Part shown: positions 1 through 6,708 of the stretch, in pieces
How the letters are laid out: each line of letters begins with the position of its first letter
How positions within the stretch are numbered: the first letter of the stretch is position 1
NCBI GenBank assembly: GCA_905215325.1
Contig: CAJMPP010000043.1
Coordinates: 1-12,551, forward strand
Origin: an uncultured bacterium
GTDB lineage: Bacteria > Actinomycetota > Coriobacteriia > Coriobacteriales > Eggerthellaceae
Direction: 5' to 3'
DNA: 12,551 nt
Position numbers and translations under genes: made by a program
The notes under the pieces: model-generated
Told to the model about the DNA's origin: nothing
The model's input: the letters and a program-made list of their open reading frames with translations, nothing else
Databases searched by the model: none

Positions 1-15
1 GCAGCGGCGGGCCTC

Positions 16-46
16 GGACGCTTCGGGGACGTAGCCTTATCTGTCC
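16..46 (+). repeat. 31-bp palindromic repeat family A, copy 1
   Basis: The copy begins GGACGCTTCGGGGACGTAGC and ends CTGTCC. It shares the GGGGACGT core and 31-bp length with the copies at 91-121, 129-159, 217-247 and 6866-6896. Its right end has diverged, so the terminal pairing is weaker than in copy 2. It lies in non-coding DNA. Confidence 0.6.
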
Positions 47-90
47 GGGTTTCGCTCGGGGTGAGGTTCTTCGGCCCGCGCGGCGTGCCC

Positions 91-121
91 GGACGCTTTG
101 GGGACGTGGCGCTAAGCGTCC
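91..121 (+). repeat. 31-bp palindromic repeat family A, copy 2
   Basis: This is the most regular copy. It has perfect 8-bp inverted ends, GGACGCTT and AAGCGTCC, around a 15-base centre containing GGGGACGTGGCGC. It would form a hairpin in RNA or single-stranded DNA. The short terminal inverted repeats and multi-copy intergenic placement resemble REP/MITE-type elements; the mobiliser is not in the window. Confidence 0.7.
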
Positions 122-128
122 GACGGTC

Positions 129-159
129 GGACGCATGACGCTACGCCCCCTAAGCGTCC
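129..159 (-). repeat. 31-bp palindromic repeat family A, copy 3 (inverted)
   Basis: This copy lies 7 bp after copy 2 in the opposite orientation. It has the same 31-bp length, starts GGACGC and ends AAGCGTCC, with core CGCTACGCCCCC corresponding to the reverse complement of copy 2. The head-to-head pair with copy 2 could fold into one larger cruciform. Confidence 0.65.
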
Positions 160-216
160 GCTTGAAGCACCCGGATGGACTTGAAGGCGCCTCGAAGCTG
201 CCGCTTCGGGGAATCC

Positions 217-247
217 GGGCGCATAGCGCTACGTCCCCGAAGTGTCC
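217..247 (-). repeat. 31-bp palindromic repeat family A, copy 4 (inverted)
   Basis: The core TAGCGCTACGTCCCCGAAG is nearly identical to the copy at 6866-6896. The left end has decayed (GGGCGCA instead of GGACACT/GGACGCT). It is followed by an extra CGAAGTGTC, a partial duplication of its right end that is also seen after the 6866-6896 copy. This hints that the two share a longer ancestral unit. Confidence 0.6.
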
Positions 248-398
248 CGAAGTGTCGCAGCCGCTGCTGGTTGAGGAGGCCCGCGGCCGTCGCCCGTTGA
301 GGAGGGAATAATGAGTCGCTTCTTCTGCGGGCGGCAACCCTGTCGCCTTATTGCGCCTTTATCCTCCGAGGGAATGCCGTTTCTGACCGTAGGGTTCG

Positions 399-448
399 CG
401 AATAATCGCACGTTTTGTCCGGCCGTGGCCAAAAGGTGCGATTATCCG
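399..448. repeat. ~50-bp palindromic repeat family B, copy 1
   Basis: Two 22-base arms (399-420 and 427-448) pair at 19 of 22 positions around a 6-base spacer. The left arm reads AATAATCGCACGTTTTGTCC and the right arm GGCCAAAAGGTGCGATTAT. The same arm pattern, TTTTGTCC then six bases then GGCCAAAA, recurs at 544-591. It is an intergenic palindromic element of REP/MITE type with no coding content. Confidence 0.7.
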
Positions 449-501
449 CAGGTTGCGGGGGCTGCGAAGCTGTTTTCAGCCCTGTTTTCCTGCTAAACGC
501 C

Positions 502-522
502 GAAGAATCGCGAGTTATGTCC
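502..522 (+). repeat. Family B repeat, degenerate half copy
   Basis: The left arm GAAGAATCGCGAGTTATGTC resembles the left arm of the 544-591 copy, but the right arm is barely recognisable before the next GAAGAATCGCC begins at 544. It looks like a decaying tandem neighbour of copy 2. Confidence 0.4.
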
Positions 523-543
523 GCTTTGCGGTCTGGTTTGCGC

Positions 544-591
544 GAAGAATCGCCTGTTTTGTCCCCAACTGGCCAAAACGGGCGATTCTTC
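544..591. repeat. ~50-bp palindromic repeat family B, copy 2
   Basis: Two 21-base arms (544-564 and 571-591) pair at 19 of 21 positions around the spacer CCAACT. The arms read GAAGAATCGCCTGTTTTGTC and GGCCAAAACGGGCGATTCTT. The mismatches sit at the same place, next to the spacer, as in copy 1 (TGTCC against GGCC). That suggests the asymmetry is a conserved feature and not random decay. Confidence 0.7.
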
Positions 592-635
592 ACACCGGCA
601 GCCCGCCGTCCGGCCTTCGCACCGGCAATCGTGCT

Positions 636-766
636 GTCCCCTAAGCGTCCGGACCCAAGGCGCCGGGACCTCAAAGCGCAGTCCGGCGCGGCCTGTGAGT
701 CGAAGGGTTGCGCGAGCTGGAGGACCTCGAAACGCATTGAACGTCAGCCCAAAGCGTCAGGACCGT
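636..766 (-). repeat. Fragments of repeat family A
   Basis: Two partial matches to the 31-bp family in inverted orientation: GTCCCCTAAGCGTCC at 636-650 and a degenerate CAGCCCAAAGCGTCAGGACC around 745-764. Only the right half is recognisable in each. They extend the repeat-rich zone but add no complete unit. Confidence 0.4.
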
Positions 767-834
767 CCGCGAAGCCAAATCCCACCCACATAGTCGGAAA
801 TGTCAAGACTCTGTGACGATGGATGCAGCTTGGG

Positions 835-865
835 TTGACGTTTGCCGGTGGAGTGCGAATATAGG
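835..865 (+). promoter_or_regulatory. Candidate promoter for the leader upstream of the MFS gene
   Basis: TTGACG at 835-840 matches a -35 element at five of six bases. It is followed by AATATAGG, giving TATAGG at 860-865 with a 19-base spacer, or AATATA at 858-863 with 17. Transcription from here would cover the leader ORF, hairpins and terminator up to 1127. Predicted from sequence only. Confidence 0.4.
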
Positions 866-983
866 CCCATCGAATGCAACGGGCGTTCGGGGGAGCGCGC
901 GTGCGCTTCGCAAATCGCGTCGTTTCGGCGCACAAGGCAGGGTTTTGCGGTTTCGCCGCTGCCCGCAAACGTTAGGAAACATG

Positions 984-1031
984 ATGACCTGCACCAATCT
1001 GGATATCCGAATTATCAGCTCCATTATCTAG
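984..1031 (+). CDS. Candidate Ile-rich leader peptide (15 aa)
   Basis: The short frame reads MTCTNLDIRIISSII and stops with TAG. Five of its last eight sense codons are isoleucine (ATC and ATT). An AGGA at 974-977 sits six bases before this ATG; an in-frame ATG three bases earlier (981) is closer than ideal. The stop codon abuts a run of alternative hairpins that ends in a strong terminator. This is the classical layout of an amino-acid attenuator leader: ribosomes stalling at scarce Ile-tRNA would change downstream RNA folding. Part of the Ile/Ser codon stretch (1014-1020) is complementary to 1072-1078. The function is inferred. It could instead be a chance frame, since no biosynthetic gene follows and the next gene is a transporter. 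Confidence 0.4.
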   Translation: MTCTNLDIRIISSII

Positions 1032-1078
1032 GGTCCGGGTTGCATTTCGGCTGCCCGAACCCTAAACGGGCAGCTGAT
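1031..1078 (+). promoter_or_regulatory. Mutually exclusive hairpins (putative attenuator)
   Basis: Two hairpins compete for bases 1050-1057. The first pairs GGGT (1031-1034) with ACCC (1059-1062) and CGGG (1036-1039) with CCCG (1054-1057). The second pairs GCTGCCCG (1050-1057) perfectly with CGGGCAGC (1067-1074). A third option pairs ATCAGCT in the leader ORF (1014-1020) with AGCTGAT (1072-1078). Such alternatives are typical of attenuators, but none of these helices directly overlaps the terminator stem, so the switching mechanism is not clear. Confidence 0.35.
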
Positions 1079-1086
1079 GGTTCTTC

Positions 1087-1127
1087 AAGCCGGAGGCTGT
1101 TTGAGAAAAACGGCCTCCGGCTTTTTT
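1087..1127 (+). terminator. Strong intrinsic terminator before the MFS gene
   Basis: AAGCCGGAGGC (1087-1097) pairs perfectly with GCCTCCGGCTT (1113-1123) around a 15-base loop and is followed by a T run to 1127. It ends no recognisable protein gene. It therefore either ends a small RNA starting near 870 or acts as the attenuation terminator of the leader that precedes the transporter gene. Confidence 0.75.
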
Positions 1128-1313
1128 GCGCCGTGTTCTGCGGCGCCGGCATTTTGCCTGATGTGTTTCGCCTTCCGTCTTATGGCTTTCCCACCTGGTC
1201 TTTTGCCCAAGCCTTTCGTTTTTCCCAAGCAACGTTCGCTTGCGGGGCCGGTCATCGACCACACGTGCCGCGCTGCCAACCGGCTATGCGGCAGGAAAGG
1301 AAAGGCAAGGAAA

Positions 1314-2831
1314 ATGAACGATCGGCAACAGCGAGATCCCCTGTCCGGCAGGGGGAAGGCGCAGAGGACGAACGCGCAGATGCGCGTCGCAAAACCCCTG
1401 GCAAGCATGCCGCAGCTGGGCATGAAGCCGGCCCTTGCCGGCGCCTCGGCGGCACCTGCGCCCGCATCCGTCAAACTGGCAGCCGGCCGGGCCCCTGCGA
1501 CCGCCACCGCCGGCGTCGCATCCTCGGCAGCCGCAGTCATCGCAAAGCCGCAGGTCAAACGCGACTCCACCCTTGAGGTCATGGTCGCATCCATGGTCGG
1601 CACGGCCATCGAGTTCTACGACAATTACTGCTATTCCATTGCCGCGGCCAGCTACTTCGGCCTCATCTTCTTCACCGACGTCGCCAAGTCCGACCCGGTG
1701 CTGGCAACGCTGCTGGCGTTCGTCACGTTCGCCGTCAGCTTCCTGGCCCGCCCGTTCGGCAGCCTGTTGTTCGGCCACTTCGGTGACCGCCTCGGTCGTA
1801 AGAAAACCCTGGTCGCAGCCCTGATGCTCATGGGCACCGCAACGTTTTGCGTCGGCCTGCTGCCCGGATACGACGTGCTCGGCCCCGCGGCCGTCGTGCT
1901 GCTGTGCGTCTGCCGCGCCTGCCAGGGCTTGGGCCTTGCCGGCGAGTGGTCCGGCGCCGCGCTGGTGGCAACTGAAAACGCCCCGGCTGATAAGCGCGCG
2001 CTGTTCGGCAGCTTCCCGAACCTTGGCGCGCCCATCGGATTCTTCTGCGCGTACGGCGTGAACCTGCTGCTCGATACGCTGCTGCCCGCCGATGCGATGG
2101 TCGCTTGGGGCTGGCGCATTCCGTTCCTGCTGTCGTGCCTGCTTGTGATCGTCGGCCTGGTCGTGCGCATGCGCATGAGCGAGACTCCCGTCTTCCAAAA
2201 GGCCGCCGCTGAGAACCGCACGACGAAGACCCCGCTGCGCGACCTGGTCCATCATTGGCGCCGTCTTGTGCTCGGCACCTGCACGATGAGCATCACCTAC
2301 ACGCTGTTTTACGTGTTGGGCACCTGGTCGCTGTCCTACGGCGTGTCCACGCTGGGCTTCACGCAGCAGCAGTATCTGGGCATGCAGATGATCTCGGTGT
2401 TCTTCTTCGCTGGGTTCATCTTGGTCGGCTGCCTGACCGCCGACAAGCGCGGCCGCAAGCCCGTTTTGGTGGTCGGCAACGTTTGCACCGTGCTGTTCGC
2501 CCTGGTGGCGCCCATGCTGCTGGCCGCTCATAGCGTGCTGTCCGTGATGGTGTTCCTGTGCGTCGGCTTCGCCTGCATGGGCACGATCTTCGGCCCTTGC
2601 GGCAGCTATCTGCCCGAGCTGTTCCCCGCGAAGGTGCGCTACTCCGGTGCCGGCCTGAGCTACAACCTGGCGGCCATCACCGGCGGCGCGTTCGCCCCGA
2701 CCATCGCATCGGCCCTGGTCATGAACTTCGGCATCCAGTCGCTCGGCTGGTACCTGGGCGGCATGGCCCTGGTCGCCCTGGTGGCGCTGGCCTTCTTCCG
2801 CGAAAGCAAGGACGTCGACTTCGAGCAGTAA
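1314..2831 (+). CDS. MHS-family MFS transporter (metabolite:H+ symporter)
   Basis: A 505-residue, 12-segment major facilitator of the metabolite:H+ symporter family, the group of shikimate, proline/betaine, citrate and alpha-ketoglutarate permeases. Visible marks are the opening VASMVGTAIEFYDNY, loop 2-3 motif GHFGDRLGRKK near residues 154-164, the MHS-type RACQGLGLAGEWSGA near 201-215, and a second-half copy DKRGRKP near 377. The substrate cannot be read from sequence. I chose ATG 1314 because GAAAGG lies eight bases upstream; the frame is open back to 1077, but an earlier ATG there would lie inside the terminator. This start gives an unusual ~75-residue Ala/Pro-rich N-terminal extension before the first membrane segment, so a later start (1380 or 1580) is possible. 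The Ile-rich leader and terminator upstream may control it. It converges on the ABC operon. Confidence 0.85.
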   Translation: MNDRQQRDPLSGRGKAQRTNAQMRVAKPLASMPQLGMKPALAGASAAPAPASVKLAAGRAPATATAGVASSAAAVIAKPQVKRDSTLEVMVASMVGTAIEFYDNYCYSIAAASYFGLIFFTDVAKSDPVLATLLAFVTFAVSFLARPFGSLLFGHFGDRLGRKKTLVAALMLMGTATFCVGLLPGYDVLGPAAVVLLCVCRACQGLGLAGEWSGAALVATENAPADKRALFGSFPNLGAPIGFFCAYGVNLLLDTLLPADAMVAWGWRIPFLLSCLLVIVGLVVRMRMSETPVFQKAAAENRTTKTPLRDLVHHWRRLVLGTCTMSITYTLFYVLGTWSLSYGVSTLGFTQQQYLGMQMISVFFFAGFILVGCLTADKRGRKPVLVVGNVCTVLFALVAPMLLAAHSVLSVMVFLCVGFACMGTIFGPCGSYLPELFPAKVRYSGAGLSYNLAAITGGAFAPTIASALVMNFGIQSLGWYLGGMALVALVALAFFRESKDVDFEQ

Positions 2832-2901
2832 GGGAAGGCGACGCAGCAAAACCCGCGGAAACGCAAAAGTGCGAAAGCGGCGAACGCGGAAGCGAAACCT
2901 G

Positions 2902-2978
2902 CGATTTGCGAACCCGCAAAAGCGCAAGCCTGCGAACCGCGGAAGAAAAAGCGCCGATTTGCGAACCCGCAAAAGCGC
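2902..2978. repeat. 24-bp direct repeats after the MFS gene
   Basis: An identical 24-base unit beginning CGATTTGCGAACCCGCAAAA occurs at 2902-2925 and 2955-2978, 53 bp apart. Around them, 2845-2985 is filled with looser GCGAAA/GCGGAA variants (for example near 2851-2871 and 2935-2954). It looks like a degenerating tandem array in the convergent intergenic space. I see no coding function. Confidence 0.55.
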
Positions 2979-2988
2979 CCGAAACGAC

Positions 2989-3027
2989 GAACGCCCCTGC
3001 AAGCCTTTCCGGCTCGCAGGGGCGTTC
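2989..3027. terminator. Bidirectional hairpin between convergent genes
   Basis: GAACGCCCCTGC (2989-3000) pairs perfectly with GCAGGGGCGTTC (3016-3027), and the loop adds AGCC/GGCT. It sits between the stop of the MFS gene and the stop of the minus-strand permease gene, the right place for a shared terminator. Neither side has a good T run, so termination efficiency is uncertain. Confidence 0.6.
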
Positions 3028-3116
3028 CGCATGGGGAAGGGGCGCGCAATCAGCAGCGGTTCACGCCAACCTTCCCGCACGTCTTGCCGCCGTTTCCGCA
3101 AAAGCCCCTTCGCCCA

Positions 3117-5831
3117 CTACTCCTGTACCTTCAGCGCCAGGGCTAGGGGCACGCGCTTGATGCGGCGGATATGCAGCAGCGCCACCGCCAGGTAGGTGGC
3201 GAACCCGATGGCGATGACCTCCGCGATAGCCGCCATGGGCACGTAGATCTCGATGTTGCCGTTGTAGGCCAGCAGCATGGCGCGGAAGAGCAGCGTCAGC
3301 CCGCCGATGATCAGCGGCTGGCATACCACCAGCGACACCGCCACCGTCAGCGTGATGGAGCGCACATACAGGCGGCTGATCTCGGAATCGCGGTAGCCGA
3401 ACACCTTCATGTAGCTGATTGCGCGCGCCGATCGGTCGATCACCGATTTCGTCAGCAGGTACATGAACACCAGGAAGATGAACACGGAAAGCCCCACCAG
3501 CATGCCGATCATGTCGTCCATCATGCCGACGAACTGCTCGCCGATGGCGTCCATGCTCTCGGGCGTCAAGTCGCTGGTAAGGTAGCGCGCGTCCAGGTCA
3601 AGCGCCTGATCGGAGGCGTATCCGTTGAAGTACCCGGCGTCGTTTCCAAAGAAGCGGTTGAAGTCGTCAAGGCTCATGTATACGGCCATGTCGGACTTCG
3701 TGCCCCAGGCGCACCCGTCGCCCTCGTAGGTCACTTCGCGCGTTTCGTCCTCGTATTTGTCGTACAAGTTGACGGTTTGCCCGTCGGCGAAACGGAACTT
3801 GTCGATCAGCCCGTTGCCGAACACCACATGCCCGTCGCCCACGGCAAGGTCGTCCCAATAGCGCGAATCCTCGGGCACGCCGTACACGGTGATCGACTCC
3901 GTGCCCGACCCCTCGCCGCGATCGTATTCCAGCGAATACACGGCATACTTTTCGGCTTGCGCGATTTTTGCGGCGCCGTTATCCACCGTGTTCACGGGGT
4001 GCACCGTGTCGGAGTCGGCGTCGACGTTGGCGGCCTTGTCAACCATGTCTAGTACGTCGTCGCGCGATTTGCCCAGTTCATCCGCAATATCGTCAACCTT
4101 TTCGTAGAATGAATCCTGGGCTGTGGCGAAATCATCCTGCGCACGGGTGAAAGCATCTTGCGCGTTGGTTGCAGCCCGCATGGCCTCGGTTGACGGGGAA
4201 GCCGTCAGCGCAGCTGCTGCATTCTGCAGCGTATCGGCTGCCGCTTGGAGCGCATCTCCCGCATCCTGCAACGCATCGCCGGTATCTTCCATGGCGGTCA
4301 GCTTGTCGCCTTTCACGCCCTGCAATTCGCTAACGGCCGCCCACGCATCGCGATCTTCCTGCGTGCCTTCGACTTCCAGCGGCGCTTTCAGCGTGTACAT
4401 GTGCTCGGCCACCACGTTGTTGTGCAGGTTCTCGGCGTAATGCGTCATGGTCGGCAAAATGGCCAGCGAGAACAGCAACAGCATGCTGGCGAACCCGATT
4501 CCCACGAACAGCGTGGCGAAATTGCCCAGGTTACGCAAGAACACCCGCATGCGGAAGCGCGCGATGAAGCTCAGGCGCTCGGGCAGGGCAAAACCGCGCT
4601 TAACGCCGCCTTTGCTGGTCTCGTGGCGCAAAAACTCCAGCGGGGTGTGACCCATCTTGCGCAAAAGCCCCAACAACGTGATGCCCACGAGCGTTGCCAC
4701 GGGCAGCACGGTGGTTTGCGCGAACACGCCCCAGCTCCAGGTGGCGTAGTAAGGCGGCAGGCTGTAACTGCCGTAATACAGGTTGCGCATCGGCTCGCTC
4801 ATCAGGGTGTAGCCGGCCACGTTGCCCACCACAGCCGCCGTGATGCCCACCGCCGCGGGCAGCGCCAGGTAGTGCGTCACCAGCTCCCGGCGACGATACC
4901 CGCTGGCCAGCAGCGTGCCGATGATGGCGCTTTCCTCTTCGATGGTGCCCGACGTCAGCACCACGAACACGAACGCCATGATGACGATGATCATGTACAG
5001 AAGCACGCTCCACATGGTGGAGTCGCCCGCAACGTCGTCGGCGGCATAGCCGATGCCCTGATTCGCGCTCGAATCGGTCAGGTCGTTCACGCTCGCCCCG
5101 GCATCGGAGAGCGCGCGAACCATATCCTTCTCGGCGTCGGTGCGCTGCGCCACGGTCAAATCGCGGTCGGTGAAACGCACCGAGTACGTATACGCCGGCT
5201 GATGCCCCGTGGCCTCAAGCGTCGCAAAACCGCTTTCGGAAACCTCGGCCACGCCGAACGTCAGCGTGTTCACCGTGAAATCGGAGTTGCTCTGGAACAG
5301 GGCTTGGTTATCGGAGGTCGTCATGATGCCGCACACGGTGAAGCGCTGGCCGAACAGCTCGACTTCCTCGCCGACGCTTATGCCGTTGTTGGTGGCGAAC
5401 ACGCGATCGATAGCGACCTCGTCGGCTGCCTCGGGCACGCGCCCCTCGGCGTATGCGGCCAGATCGACTGCGGTGCGGTGCTGGTAGACGCGCAACGTGC
5501 GGTCGCGGCCGTCATCGCCTTGCGCGTGGTTGAAATCGGCGTCGAAGGACCAGTTGCGGAAGATGTCCGCGCCGCCCGCGCCGGCGTCGCGCGCCGCGTC
5601 GGCGACGGCGTTCAGCTGCTCGTCGGTGGCCTCGAAGGCGGTGGTGAAGCGCACGTCCTCGATCGAGTATTGCTCGGGCATGTCGTCGATGATGACGGCG
5701 ATGGAGTGCGCTGCCAGCAAAAAGCCCGACGTCAGAGCGATGGTGACGGACATCAGCAGGAAGATGCCCAGGTATTTCCCCAGGTTGTTTTTCAGTTCGC
5801 GTGGGAAGCGCTTGCGCAAAGGCGATGCCAT
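3117..5831 (-). CDS. FtsX-like ABC transporter permease (904 aa)
   Basis: The membrane subunit of a MacB/LolE-type ABC system, partner of the upstream ATPase. The N-terminal segment KYLGIFLLMSVTIALTSGFL is followed by a ~230-residue extracytoplasmic domain. Next come three membrane helices (starting near residue 275, LLYMIIVIMAFVFVVLTSG) and the cytoplasmic coupling region with GTLLASGYRRRELVTHY. A second half starts near 440, with a large external domain and three C-terminal helices. The usual duplicated FtsX plan is present. The second external domain carries an Ala/Asp/Gln-rich stretch near 514-600 (DALQDAGDALQAAADTLQNA), probably a coiled coil. The start is secure: TAGGAGG, in which the ATPase stop overlaps the ribosome site, lies six bases before ATG, implying translational coupling. 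Such systems export peptides, lipoproteins or antimicrobials, or signal mechanically; the substrate here is unknown. Confidence 0.88.
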   Translation of the reverse strand: MASPLRKRFPRELKNNLGKYLGIFLLMSVTIALTSGFLLAAHSIAVIIDDMPEQYSIEDVRFTTAFEATDEQLNAVADAARDAGAGGADIFRNWSFDADFNHAQGDDGRDRTLRVYQHRTAVDLAAYAEGRVPEAADEVAIDRVFATNNGISVGEEVELFGQRFTVCGIMTTSDNQALFQSNSDFTVNTLTFGVAEVSESGFATLEATGHQPAYTYSVRFTDRDLTVAQRTDAEKDMVRALSDAGASVNDLTDSSANQGIGYAADDVAGDSTMWSVLLYMIIVIMAFVFVVLTSGTIEEESAIIGTLLASGYRRRELVTHYLALPAAVGITAAVVGNVAGYTLMSEPMRNLYYGSYSLPPYYATWSWGVFAQTTVLPVATLVGITLLGLLRKMGHTPLEFLRHETSKGGVKRGFALPERLSFIARFRMRVFLRNLGNFATLFVGIGFASMLLLFSLAILPTMTHYAENLHNNVVAEHMYTLKAPLEVEGTQEDRDAWAAVSELQGVKGDKLTAMEDTGDALQDAGDALQAAADTLQNAAAALTASPSTEAMRAATNAQDAFTRAQDDFATAQDSFYEKVDDIADELGKSRDDVLDMVDKAANVDADSDTVHPVNTVDNGAAKIAQAEKYAVYSLEYDRGEGSGTESITVYGVPEDSRYWDDLAVGDGHVVFGNGLIDKFRFADGQTVNLYDKYEDETREVTYEGDGCAWGTKSDMAVYMSLDDFNRFFGNDAGYFNGYASDQALDLDARYLTSDLTPESMDAIGEQFVGMMDDMIGMLVGLSVFIFLVFMYLLTKSVIDRSARAISYMKVFGYRDSEISRLYVRSITLTVAVSLVVCQPLIIGGLTLLFRAMLLAYNGNIEIYVPMAAIAEVIAIGFATYLAVALLHIRRIKRVPLALALKVQE

Positions 5832-5841
5832 GGCGCGCCTC

Positions 5842-6583
5842 CTACCAGGTCAGGTCGCGCGCGGCCATGCGCTCGACGTTCGCCGTGTCCTCGGCAAGCT
5901 TGCCGTCGCGCAGGCGCAGCACGCGGTGCGCCATGTGCTTGATGGCGTCGTTGTGCGTGACGATGACCACGGTGCATCCGTAGTCGCGGTTCACGTTCTC
6001 CATCAGCTCCAAGATCTCCTTCGACGTCTGGTAATCCAGCGCGCCGGTGGGCTCATCGCACAGCAAAAGCCCGGGGTTTTTCACCAGCGCGCGGCCGATG
6101 GCGCAGCGCTGCTGCTGGCCACCCGAAACCTGGCGAGGGAACTTCGCGCGATGCTCGTAGAGCCCAAGCGAGCGCAACAGATCGTCTATGGGCAGGGGGT
6201 TTTGCGGAAAGATGCGCCGTGACCTCGATGTTCTCGCGGATGGTCAGGTCGGGCACCAGGTTGTAGAACTGGAAGACGAAGCCGAGCTTATCGCGGCGGT
6301 ATTCGCCAAGCTGCTTGGGCGTCAGGCTGGTCAGCTCCGTACCGCCCACATTGATGGAGCCGCTATCGGCCGCCTCCAGGCCGCCCACCAGGTTCAAGAA
6401 CGTCGACTTGCCGCTGCCCGACGGGCCCAGCAGCACGCAGATCTCGCCTTTGTTCACAGTGGTGGTAACGTCATGCAGCACCGTGACGCGCGCCTCGCCT
6501 TCGCCATAGTGTTTGCGCAGGTCGCGGACCTGCAAGTAGGGTGTGGGGGAGGAGGCGTCGGTGGTTGCGGGATTTTCTCCCAT
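5842..6583 (-). pseudogene. ABC transporter ATP-binding protein, frame broken by one base
   Basis: The MacB/LolD-type ATPase that would energise the FtsX-like permease. The first part (from ATG 6583, AAAGGAG six bases upstream) holds Walker A GPSGSGKST at residues 53-61 and the Q-loop FVFQFYNLVPDLT. It then leaves the family frame after ENIEVTAHLSAKP. The second part, in another frame, holds the signature VSGGQQQR, Walker B LLLCDEPTGALD and the H-loop VIVTHN. The switch falls at the homopolymers GGGGGTTTT on the plus strand (6195-6203). Removing one base from the C5 run (as read on the coding strand) restores a continuous 246-residue protein reading ..AKPLPIDDLLRSLG... All catalytic motifs are otherwise intact, so this is a sequencing error, a fresh mutation, or slippage-based switching or frameshifting. 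As written, the product would stop at 6053 without its signature motif. Confidence 0.85.
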
Positions 6584-6603
6584 GTTTCGCTCCTTTGCGA
6601 TAT

Positions 6604-6656
6604 GAGGTCTCCCTGCGAGCGCTGGTCGCGTGTGGAGGGAGACGCAGGGAAACCTC
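6604..6656 (-). promoter_or_regulatory. Long inverted repeat in the ABC operon leader
   Basis: GAGGTCTCCCTGCG (6604-6617) and CGCAGGGAAACCTC (6643-6656) pair at 13 of 14 positions around a 25-base loop. The element lies between the predicted promoter and the ribosome site of the ATPase gene, so it would be in the 5' untranslated RNA. It has no T run. It may be a regulatory stem-loop or a dimeric protein target. Confidence 0.5.
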
Positions 6657-6660
6657 AGTG

Positions 6661-6708
6661 TAGTTTGCTAAGGAAAACTATATACCACAAGTTCACCACA
6701 GGTTACAA
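6661..6708 (-). promoter_or_regulatory. Promoter and operator-like palindrome of the ABC operon
   Basis: Reading the minus strand, TTGTAA (6703-6708) and TATATA (6679-6684) are spaced by 18 bases and point toward the ATPase gene. Overlapping the downstream edge of the -10 is the palindrome TAGTTT-8 bases-AAACTA (6661-6680). Within the spacer TGTGGT occurs twice. The placement suits a repressor and perhaps an activator site. No regulator gene lies next to it. Confidence 0.45.

Larger units (their letters stand above)
1..834. other. Gene-poor, repeat-rich stretch
   Basis: I see no convincing protein-coding gene here. Open frames exist on both strands because the DNA is GC-rich, but their translations are low in hydrophobic structure, show no recognisable domain, and run straight through palindromic repeats. 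One 61-codon frame at 311-496 has a good AGGAGGG ahead of its ATG, but it reads through a palindromic repeat and is most likely accidental. The stretch is best described as an accumulation site for two repeat families, annotated separately: a 31-bp element with GGACGCTT ends and a ~50-bp element with GAATCGCC-type ends. Confidence 0.6.

Noticed and set aside
311..496. 61-codon plus-strand frame with AGGAGGG before its ATG
   Set aside because: It reads through a family B palindrome, has no recognisable domain and lies in a repeat mosaic. The ribosome-site match alone is not enough.
870..1127. 6S RNA, SRP RNA, tmRNA, T-box or cobalamin riboswitch
   Set aside because: I looked for hallmark sequences of each (for example the T-box AGGGTGGNACCGCG and the SRP GGAAGGAAGCAG core) and found none.
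1077..1313. Extended N-terminus of the MFS transporter (584-residue version)
   Set aside because: The ATG at 1077 is inside the attenuator/terminator region and has no ribosome site. ATG 1314 has one.
1284..3101. Long minus-strand open frame opposite the MFS gene
   Set aside because: It is rich in His, Gln, Arg and Ala with no membrane segments or domain, the typical antisense shadow in GC-rich DNA. Similar shadows lie opposite the ABC permease and flippase.
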